From an uncultured Thiotrichaceae bacterium (GTDB lineage: Bacteria; Pseudomonadota; Gammaproteobacteria; Thiotrichales; Thiotrichaceae), in contig CALHAO010000276.1 in assembly GCA_937931765.1 (NCBI GenBank), positions 1 to 15,684 on the forward strand: DNA of 15,684 nt, given 5' to 3'. Shown here piece by piece: positions 7,003-12,991 of the stretch. The translations under genes and the position numbers were made by a program. Position 1 is the first letter of the stretch; each line of letters begins with the position of its first letter. The notes under the pieces are model-generated. The model did no database searches, was not told where the DNA came from, and saw only the letters and a program-made list of their open reading frames with translations.

Positions 7003-7223
7003 GATTATTTCACTATGCTGTGTTTGTAATTTAACAGGCAGTATAACCAAGTAAAGCTGAAGTAACACATTTAGGATGCTACCCATCCAACGTCTTGTGA
7101 CTCATAGTGCAACGGCTTATCTCTTTTGGCGGGCGATAGACCTACGGTTTCACCTTAAGAGAGATAGACCTGTCAACGGCCAACAGCTACCCTGAGGCTG
7201 TCATGTTTGAGGAGGTCTTTCCA
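7003..7223. promoter_or_regulatory. Divergent control region between hisC and the PRK-like gene
   Basis: For the plus strand, TTGTGA (7095-7100), 16 nt, and TTATCT (7117-7122) form a possible sigma-70 promoter. For the minus strand, TATACT (on plus 7040-7045) is a possible -10 with no good -35. The stretch 7110-7201 is rich in repeats. GATAGACCT occurs twice (7135-7143, 7163-7171; 28-nt period). CAACGGC occurs twice (7110-7116, 7174-7180). TATCTCT (7119-7125) is inverted to AGAGATA (7160-7166). ACAGC (7183-7187) is inverted to GCTGT (7197-7201). These could be regulator sites or a structured mRNA leader. Promoter assignments are weak. Confidence 0.4.
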
Positions 7224-8159
7224 TTGTCTGCTGAATTTCCCATTGTCGCCATTACCGGTGCATCTGATCATAGCTCCACATCCATCACCCAGGCACTGCA
7301 GCGCATTTTTTATCGCGAACGCATTAAAGCTGTCTACATTCCCGGCAGTGGCTTCCATCGCTTTGAACGCGCAGCAATGCGTGAAGCCGTAAAAGCAGCA
7401 CATGCTGAAGGCCGCTCCCTGAGTCACTTCGGGCCGGAAGGAAACCATCTGGATAAACTGGAAAGCATGTTTTTTGAGTATGCGGCCACTGGCGGCGGTA
7501 AGTTTCGTTATTACCTGCATTCAGAGGAAGTCGCCCGCCGATTTGGCCAGACTGCCGGTACATTTACGCCTTGGGAAGACCTTGACCTGGACAGCGACCT
7601 GCTGCTCTATCGTGGCCTAAATGGCGCGATGATTGATGGTGACATCGATTTATCTCAGTACCCTGACTTACTGGTTGGCGCGGCTCCCAGCGTCAACCTG
7701 GAATGGATGCGACGCAGAGAACGCGACCTGCGCCGGGGTTATTCGGAAGCAGAAATTAAAGAAATGACACTGGAACGCATGGCTGATTACGCCAAGCACA
7801 TGACACCCCAGTTCACCCGCACGCACATCAACTTCCAGCTCATACCCGCTGTCGATACCTCAAACCCGTTTGATTTTGACAGCCTGCCAACAGAAGATGA
7901 ATGCATGCTGGTGATTCATTTCCAGAAAGTGATTGATCAGATGAATATAGTTGATCTGCTGCACCGCATTCCGGGTGCTGTGATGTCAAGGCGTGACACG
8001 ATGGTGATACCCGGCTCACAAATGTTATCAGCCGTTGAGATGATTCTGATGCCCCTGATTGAAAACCTGATTCGCAGGAGTCGTGAAATCAGAGGAATCA
8101 CTGAAGTAGCTGAAGATCGTGGTGCGGGGATTTTAGGTATGCTGGGGCAGCTTAAATAG
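7224..8159 (+). CDS. Phosphoribulokinase-fold protein (PrkB-like) with a degenerate active site
   Basis: The protein belongs to the phosphoribulokinase family (Calvin-cycle PRK and E. coli PrkB): 311 residues with FHRFER, HFGPEGN, YLHSEE, GTFTPWEDL, VNLEW, ERDLRRGYS, TPQFTRTHINFQ, VDTSNPF and VIPGSQM in family order. Numbered from the TTG start it aligns without gaps to Rhodobacter PRK through residue 49. His45, Arg49 and the Arg-Asp pair equivalent to 168-169 are kept. The P-loop, normally GSSGAGTST, is GASDHSSTS (12-20). Catalytic Asp42 is Ser42, and the Glu of the YEGLHG strand is Arg130 (YRGLNG). Ordinary kinase activity is therefore doubtful. The start is TTG 7224-7226, with GGAGGT 7 nt upstream, giving MSAEFPIVAITG. 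ATG 7203, with GAGG 5 nt upstream, is an alternative adding 7 residues. It is divergent from hisC. The frame is intact, so this is not an obvious pseudogene. Its function is unknown. Confidence 0.85.
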   Translation: MSAEFPIVAITGASDHSSTSITQALQRIFYRERIKAVYIPGSGFHRFERAAMREAVKAAHAEGRSLSHFGPEGNHLDKLESMFFEYAATGGGKFRYYLHSEEVARRFGQTAGTFTPWEDLDLDSDLLLYRGLNGAMIDGDIDLSQYPDLLVGAAPSVNLEWMRRRERDLRRGYSEAEIKEMTLERMADYAKHMTPQFTRTHINFQLIPAVDTSNPFDFDSLPTEDECMLVIHFQKVIDQMNIVDLLHRIPGAVMSRRDTMVIPGSQMLSAVEMILMPLIENLIRRSREIRGITEVAEDRGAGILGMLGQLK

Positions 8160-8188
8160 AAGTGCTTTATAGTTAACACTCCGCCACC

Positions 8189-8222
8189 AAAAAGGGCTGA
8201 CAATAATTGCCAACCCTTTTCT
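8189..8222. terminator. Bidirectional intrinsic terminator between convergent genes
   Basis: AAAAAGGG (8189-8196) pairs with CCCTTTT (8214-8220). The middle continues the pairing through CAAT/ATTG with isolated mismatches. On the plus strand the stem ends in TTTT-C-TT; on the minus strand it ends in a run of five T. It lies 30 nt after the plus-strand stop and 38 nt after the minus-strand stop at 8260, so it can serve both genes. Confidence 0.75.
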
Positions 8223-8259
8223 TATTGACTCACAGATTTGTTGCTTAGACTGCCAAGTA

Positions 8260-9966
8260 TCAGTCAATCGTGACTATGATATTCAAGACCACAGTCTCAT
8301 CATCAGCAAGATCACCAATCACCCAGTCGCCCTGGTTGCCATTAGTATTATCGGCAGCATAAGTCGTAGTGCCAGCTGCAGTATGGCTGCTATAAGTCAC
8401 GCCCGCTGGCAGCAGATCGTTGATAACCACACCGGTTGCAGCACTTGGGCCTTTATTCGTCACAGTCAGCACATACATAATTTCATCACCACGATAAGCT
8501 TCAGTAATGGCGGCGGTGCCCGCTTTATTCATCACCTGCTTGGACAATTCAAGATCCACCAATGGCTCAACAGTAATGCTGGCGATGTCGTGATCATCCT
8601 CATCAATTTGACCATCGATATTATTCGGGTCATCCACACCGTTTTTCGCATCATCGTTGATTTCATCATCGACAACAGGATCTTCAGCATTAGATGCATC
8701 CGGTGTTGAATCTCTATCAACCAATGGCTGGCCATTGGCATCGGTGCCAACACCATCTGCAGCACTGATTTCTGCTGTATTAGTCAGCATGGCCGGATTG
8801 TTGGTGCTAAAGTCAATGTCCTCATCAACCGTGAACGTAATTTTAACGATAGCCTCTGCGCCTGACGCCAGGTCAAATTCACTGGCTGCCTTCAGCGTTG
8901 CTACATTACTGGTTACATCCCACACATCGGTGCCGTTCTCACCATCGGCCAGCGTCAGTCCTGTCGGGATATAATCAGTGATAACAATATTTTCTGCATC
9001 TGTCGTACCTTGGTTGATGACCTTAATATCGAATGTCACAGGATCACCCGGCTTAAGCGAAACAATCTGCTCTGTTGTCTTCTGCAGCGCCAGATCGAAG
9101 ATAACCTCGGCGACGAAGTCAACGGGATAATCCTCAACCTCACCGTCAGAGATGCCGTTTGCGTCAGCCAGAACACCCGCCGCATCATCTGCAGTAGGCG
9201 CAATATTACTTAAACGACAACGGGCATAACTATCAACACCAGTACCCAGCGCATCTGCGGTAGGCACACCAGCTGGCACGGGAGGCATAGTAATAGTCAA
9301 AGTATCGGGCGTGCCCGCAACAGTCGAAGGAGCGTTGAAACCCGCCGGAACCGGGTTAACGGTGGTCGCATATTCATTGTTATCAAAGGCTTTGTTGCCA
9401 TTATAGTCAATCCAACAAGCGACATAAGCCTCAGCACCCGTAGCATTATAAGGTGTGACGGTGATCACCGGGCTGGCCTGACCGGCAATGAGTACCGGAA
9501 TAACGACACCATCTTCATCAGAGATTGGCGGAGCAACACCAGCAACATCATCACCATCCGCTGCTGCGCTTGGAACGCCGTTTAGCTCTTCATCAATCAA
9601 CTCACCCAACCTAAGCCCCGCCACAACCTGATGCTGCGCACCTGCGCCACTGGCATCCAGCGTACCGTAATCATCCGGCGCATCACCAAAATCACGATAG
9701 ACAACGGTTAATGCTGCACAATCTTCATCATCATTAGCCTGAGAAACAGTATCATCCGGGTCAGCATTATAAGCCGCCAGAATATTATTAAATGTTGTAG
9801 CAGCGTCAGCACCGGTTTTATCATCCGCCACTGAGTCAACGTCCGTCTCATTCTGCACCGTGATCTGCGTACAGTTATCAATTGCCCAAACCTGCCCTGA
9901 TGATGTCAGCACCCCTACTGCACAACAGGTTAACGCCAAACTTCTTATTCCAATTATTTTTTTCAT
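8260..9966 (-). CDS. Secreted GEVED and DUF11 repeat surface protein
   Basis: A 568-residue exported protein of unknown specific function, probably cell-surface or secreted. A Sec signal peptide (1-28, MKKIIGIRSL... cleaved after VWA) is followed by an unrecognised Asp-rich segment (31-90). Next comes the block DFGDAPDDYGTL ... GLRLGELIDEELNG ... AAADGDD ... SDEDGV (92-153), which commonly precedes GEVED domains. The GEVED domain has WIDYNGNKAFDNNEY (185-199), YARCRLS (247-253) and GISDGEVEDYPV (271-282). Two DUF11 Ig-like repeats follow (about 289-400 and 469-568), each opening DLxLxK. They are separated by an Asp-rich linker (405-465) that may bind calcium. The protein ends exactly at the close of the second DUF11 domain, with no sorting signal or membrane anchor. 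An AAAGGG ribosome-binding site lies about 7 nt upstream of the ATG. The composition is strongly acidic. The genes on either side give no functional hint. Confidence 0.85.
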   Translation of the reverse strand: MKKIIGIRSLALTCCAVGVLTSSGQVWAIDNCTQITVQNETDVDSVADDKTGADAATTFNNILAAYNADPDDTVSQANDDEDCAALTVVYRDFGDAPDDYGTLDASGAGAQHQVVAGLRLGELIDEELNGVPSAAADGDDVAGVAPPISDEDGVVIPVLIAGQASPVITVTPYNATGAEAYVACWIDYNGNKAFDNNEYATTVNPVPAGFNAPSTVAGTPDTLTITMPPVPAGVPTADALGTGVDSYARCRLSNIAPTADDAAGVLADANGISDGEVEDYPVDFVAEVIFDLALQKTTEQIVSLKPGDPVTFDIKVINQGTTDAENIVITDYIPTGLTLADGENGTDVWDVTSNVATLKAASEFDLASGAEAIVKITFTVDEDIDFSTNNPAMLTNTAEISAADGVGTDANGQPLVDRDSTPDASNAEDPVVDDEINDDAKNGVDDPNNIDGQIDEDDHDIASITVEPLVDLELSKQVMNKAGTAAITEAYRGDEIMYVLTVTNKGPSAATGVVINDLLPAGVTYSSHTAAGTTTYAADNTNGNQGDWVIGDLADDETVVLNIIVTID

Positions 9967-10106
9967 TATTAGCCCTTTAAAATCCCCAACGCATTAATTA
10001 TTAGTTAAGTTCTTCACTCTGGAGGAATTCTAAATTTGCCCACAATAACCCAACATGAATAAAATATGTTTATGACTGATTAATGAAGGGAGTGGTAACA
10101 ACAACG

Positions 10107-10739
10107 CTATTGGTGTTTTTTGAGGCTCGGTACAGTCAGCCCCCAGTACAAAGCTGCCAGCCGGATAAACACAATAATAGCCATGCCACAAAGCATAGCG
10201 GGGACTTCGCCAAAAAATAAGCGCAGGATGGTGTAAGCAATGATGCCAATAATCGCAGCGCTGGCATAAACATCACCGCGCAGCACAAAGGGCACGGATT
10301 GACTGAGCACATCACGAATCATGCCACCCGCGATGCCGGTGATTGCGCCCATTACCACCGCCACCGGCTCTGAAAGCCCCATGTGTAGGGTTTTTTGTGC
10401 CCCCAGAATAGCAAACAACGCCAGACCTAACGCATCCGCGACATCCAGATAGCGCCGCCGCGTACCTTGACCGGGTGTAATAAATTGCACCGCAATAATG
10501 GTCAGCACCGTGGTCGGTAAAATGGTGGCAAGGTAGGTTAAATCTTTAGTCCAGAATACCGGCGTGGCACCGATCAATAAATCGCGCAAACTGCCGCCAC
10601 CCAGTGCACAAACGCAGGCCAGAACCACAGCACCGAAAAAGTCCATTTCCGCCCGCGCCGCCTGTAATACACCACTGATGGCCAGGGTAATGGTGGCCAT
10701 CAGGGTGAACAGGAGTATAAATAAATTAAATGTGCTCAC
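10107..10739 (-). CDS. TRIC/UPF0126 family membrane protein
   Basis: An inner-membrane protein of the UPF0126 (YicG) family, the bacterial relatives of trimeric intracellular cation channels; potassium or other monovalent cation conduction is inferred from the family only. It has 210 residues with about seven hydrophobic segments and the two-fold repeat typical of the fold. Repeat 1 carries GGGSLRD (47-53) and repeat 2 carries GGMIRD (138-143). Each glycine-rich bend is followed by Arg-Asp. The start is GTG at 10739-10737; an in-frame TGA directly precedes it, so no longer form exists, but the ribosome-binding site is weak. The internal Met14 start would cut into the first membrane segment. 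It lies 33 nt downstream of the PIN-PhoH gene on the same strand, so they may be co-transcribed. Confidence 0.88.
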   Translation of the reverse strand: MSTFNLFILLFTLMATITLAISGVLQAARAEMDFFGAVVLACVCALGGGSLRDLLIGATPVFWTKDLTYLATILPTTVLTIIAVQFITPGQGTRRRYLDVADALGLALFAILGAQKTLHMGLSEPVAVVMGAITGIAGGMIRDVLSQSVPFVLRGDVYASAAIIGIIAYTILRLFFGEVPAMLCGMAIIVFIRLAALYWGLTVPSLKKHQ

Positions 10740-10772
10740 TCAATAATTGCTCATCACTTATTATTAAATTTA

Positions 10773-12191
10773 CTACAAATAGTCCGAAGCAAAATCAGCT
10801 AAGCGCGAACGCTCACCGCGTTGCAGAGTAATATGCCCGCTGTGTTCCCAATCTTTAAACCGATCCACCACATAAGTCAGGCCTGAAGAGGTCTCGGTCA
10901 GGTAAGGCGTATCAATCTGCGCTAAATTCCCCAGACACACCACCTTAGTACCTGGCCCGGCGCGTGTAATCAGCGTTTTCATCTGTTTCGGCGTCAGGTT
11001 CTGAGCTTCATCAATAATAATATAGCGATTCAGGAAAGTACGGCCACGCATGAAATTCATCGACTTGACCTTGATCTTACTCATCAAAAATTCATCAGTC
11101 GCCGTCCGGCCCCACTTTCCACCCTCATCAGGCTGCGTCAGCACCTCCAGATTATCCATCAGCGCCCCCATCCACGGAGCCATTTTCTCTTCTTCCGTGC
11201 CAGGTAGGAAACCAATATCTTCACCCACCGGCACAGTGACCCGCGTCATAATGATTTCTTTATACAACTGACTTTCCAGCGCCTGCGCCAAACCCGCCGC
11301 CAGCGTCAGCAGCGTCTTACCGGTTCCGGCCACACCCAATAAGGTGACCATATCAATTTCCGGGTCCATCAATAAATTAAAGGCGAAATTCTGCTCCACA
11401 TTACGCGCTGTAATACCCCAAATGGCATGGCGTTGTTCGGTGAAATCTTTGATGGTTTCTATGACAGCGTGATCATTTTCCTTCTTACGCACAATAGAAT
11501 GAATGCCATGCTCATCATCTTCATACAGAAACTCACCGGGCCGCCACTCACTCGCCAGCGGGCCGTGGATACGGTAGAAAGTACGCGCCTCTTCCTGCCA
11601 TGACTCGACACCCTTGCCGTGTGTATCCCAGAAATCTTCCGGCAGTTCATGAAAACCAGGCGGCAACAGATCAGCATCATCCAGTACCTGATCATTAAAA
11701 TAATCCTCTGCTTTAACACCGACAATATTGGCCTTAATGCGCAGATTAATGTCCTTCGACACCAGAATGACATCACGATCCGCGTGCTTATCACGCAGGT
11801 AAATCGCCACGCCCAGAATGGTATTATCCGGCGAATCACCCGGTAAATTCGGTGGCAGCTTGTTAGCAATCGCCTCAGTCTGGAAGTACAAACGACCATG
11901 CTCTACGCCATTGCTGAAAATATGATTAGCATCCAGCGACACACCGTGAGCCAATGACTGGTCTTCTTCAGCCTTAATCAAGTCATCCAGAAAACGACTG
12001 ACCTGGCGTACATTACGCGCCACATCAGACAAACCCTTCTTGCCTTTATCCAACTCTTCCAACACTACCATCGGCAGAAAGACATCATGCTCCTGGAAAC
12101 GGAATAGCGAGGTGGGGTCGTGCATCAGCACATTAGTATCAAGTACGAGGATTTTCTTTTGTGAATTATTTAACGGATCTGTTTTGGTCAT
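10773..12191 (-). CDS. PIN-PhoH fusion protein (PhoH2/YlaK type ribonuclease-ATPase)
   Basis: The protein is 472 residues in two domains. The N-terminal PIN nuclease domain (about 13-150) carries the acidic metal-binding set Asp18 (LVLDTN), Glu45/Glu46 (LEELDKG), Asp122 (SPDNTILG) and Asp147 (SKDINLR). The C-terminal PhoH ATPase domain (about 255-472) has Walker A GVAGTGKT (286-293) and Walker B IIIDEAQN (391-398), plus the late arginine-rich QRGERSRLADFA. Proteins of this architecture have been described as RNA-cleaving, ATP-driven helicases related to VapBC toxins. An RNA-processing or stress role is inferred from that family, not shown here. No small antitoxin-like open frame precedes it; the 242 nt upstream holds a large palindrome. 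Length and start (ATG 12191-12189) fit the family, and all motifs are intact. Confidence 0.92.
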   Translation of the reverse strand: MTKTDPLNNSQKKILVLDTNVLMHDPTSLFRFQEHDVFLPMVVLEELDKGKKGLSDVARNVRQVSRFLDDLIKAEEDQSLAHGVSLDANHIFSNGVEHGRLYFQTEAIANKLPPNLPGDSPDNTILGVAIYLRDKHADRDVILVSKDINLRIKANIVGVKAEDYFNDQVLDDADLLPPGFHELPEDFWDTHGKGVESWQEEARTFYRIHGPLASEWRPGEFLYEDDEHGIHSIVRKKENDHAVIETIKDFTEQRHAIWGITARNVEQNFAFNLLMDPEIDMVTLLGVAGTGKTLLTLAAGLAQALESQLYKEIIMTRVTVPVGEDIGFLPGTEEEKMAPWMGALMDNLEVLTQPDEGGKWGRTATDEFLMSKIKVKSMNFMRGRTFLNRYIIIDEAQNLTPKQMKTLITRAGPGTKVVCLGNLAQIDTPYLTETSSGLTYVVDRFKDWEHSGHITLQRGERSRLADFASDYL

Positions 12192-12239
12192 AGGTATTTT
12201 TCGTATTATTAAAGTAAATATTCAACAAAGATCATATCT

Positions 12240-12396
12240 AAACGTACTCCGCACCTCCCCCCATCCCCAGCCCTTCCCCCACAAAGGGGGGCAGGGAGTT
12301 TAACCGTGCCAGTGACAATGTCTCACCATGAGCTTGTCTCCCTTCCCCCCTGTGTGGGGGTAAGGGTCGGGGATGGGGGTATTACAGCGTACGTTT
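12240..12396. repeat. Imperfect palindromic element of about 157 bp (MITE/REP-like)
   Basis: Two arms of about 55 bp are inverted copies of each other around a spacer of about 40 bp. The outer ends are AAACGTAC (12240-12247) and GTACGTTT (12389-12396). The cores are CCCCCCATCCCCAGCCCTTC on the left and the complement of GTAAGGGTCGGGGATGGGGG on the right. Each arm also folds on itself: CCCTTCCCCC then AGGGGGGCAGGG on the left, CCCTTCCCCCC then GTGGGGGTAAGGG on the right. It has no coding capacity and is far more C/G-homopolymeric than the flanking AT-rich DNA. It sits between the peroxiredoxin stop and the PIN-PhoH start, both on the minus strand. The rest of the 12192-12433 gap shows no gene. 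I see no clear target-site duplication, so mobile origin is inference. Confidence 0.75.
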
Positions 12397-12433
12397 TCAG
12401 TTAATATTTGCTAAACATCACAAGGTTAAGTTC

Positions 12434-12901
12434 TTAAAGTTCTTTAACTGTTTCCAGCACTTCCGCAACATGGCTCTTCACTCTAAGCTTGCGCCATTCG
12501 TGCACCAGCTTACCGCTCTTATCAATAATAAAGGTACTGCGTTCAATGCCCCTCACCTGTTTACCGTACATATTTTTCATTTTGATGACATCAAACAGGT
12601 TACAAACGGCTTCGTCTTTGTCTGATATTAGTTCAAATGGAAATGATTGCTTGGCTTTGAAGTTTTCATGCATCTTCAGACTATCGCGGGAAATACCAAA
12701 GATCTCCGTATCCAGCGCCTGAAACTCCACATAAGCATCACGGAACTCCTGCCCTTCTGTGGTGCAGCCGGGTGTGCTGTCTTTAGGGTAGAAATACAGG
12801 ATGACATTTTTGCCCTGATAATCAGACAGGCGAAAGGTTTTCTCTGAAGTCATGGGTGCTTCAAAATCAGCTACAGCTTGGTCAATCACGGGCGTGGTCA
12901 T
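12434..12901 (-). CDS. bcp: Thiol peroxidase, Bcp/PrxQ type peroxiredoxin
   Basis: A cytosolic peroxiredoxin that reduces hydrogen peroxide and organic peroxides, normally recycled by thioredoxin. It has 155 residues, the normal family length. The peroxidatic cysteine is Cys46 in the motif YPKDSTPGCTTEG, with Pro39 and Thr43 in the expected places. LISDKDEAVCNLF and RSTFIIDKSGKL follow in order. Neither classical resolving cysteine is present: the position equal to E. coli Cys50 is Gly50, and the position I align with the Xylella-type second-helix cysteine is Lys82. The only other cysteine is Cys100. It may act as a one-cysteine enzyme or use Cys100. The ATG at 12901-12899 has an AAGGAAG ribosome-binding site about 6 nt upstream. 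It is divergent from hsdM across 90 nt. Confidence 0.94.
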   Translation of the reverse strand: MTTPVIDQAVADFEAPMTSEKTFRLSDYQGKNVILYFYPKDSTPGCTTEGQEFRDAYVEFQALDTEIFGISRDSLKMHENFKAKQSFPFELISDKDEAVCNLFDVIKMKNMYGKQVRGIERSTFIIDKSGKLVHEWRKLRVKSHVAEVLETVKEL

Positions 12902-12991
12902 GGTGCTTCCTTTGTCTCATTTTCCGGAGGAAAGTAGGGTATGATCTGGACGGCGGAAAAGCAAACAAACCCTCTCATATAAAGGCAAACA
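12902..12991. promoter_or_regulatory. Divergent promoter region between bcp and hsdM
   Basis: This 90-nt gap must carry promoters for both genes. On the plus strand TATGAT (12940-12945) is a reasonable -10 for hsdM but lacks a good -35. AAAGG (12981-12985) is the hsdM ribosome-binding site, 6 nt before the ATG. A small dyad TTTCC-GGA-GGAAA lies at about 12922-12934. Its closeness to both starts makes it a possible operator, but this is only suggestive. Confidence 0.4.

Noticed and set aside
7224..8159. Calling the phosphoribulokinase-like gene a pseudogene
   Set aside because: The frame is uninterrupted, length and domain order are normal, and the ribosome-binding site is strong. Only specific active-site residues have changed, so decay is not shown.
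7224..8159. Using this gene as evidence that the organism fixes carbon by the Calvin cycle
   Set aside because: The protein resembles the PrkB subgroup, lacks catalytic residues, and has no RuBisCO or other Calvin genes beside it.
12241..12395. Possible CRISPR-like repeat because of repeated blocks
   Set aside because: There are only two copies, inverted relative to each other, without regular spacers or neighbouring cas genes. A palindromic element fits better.
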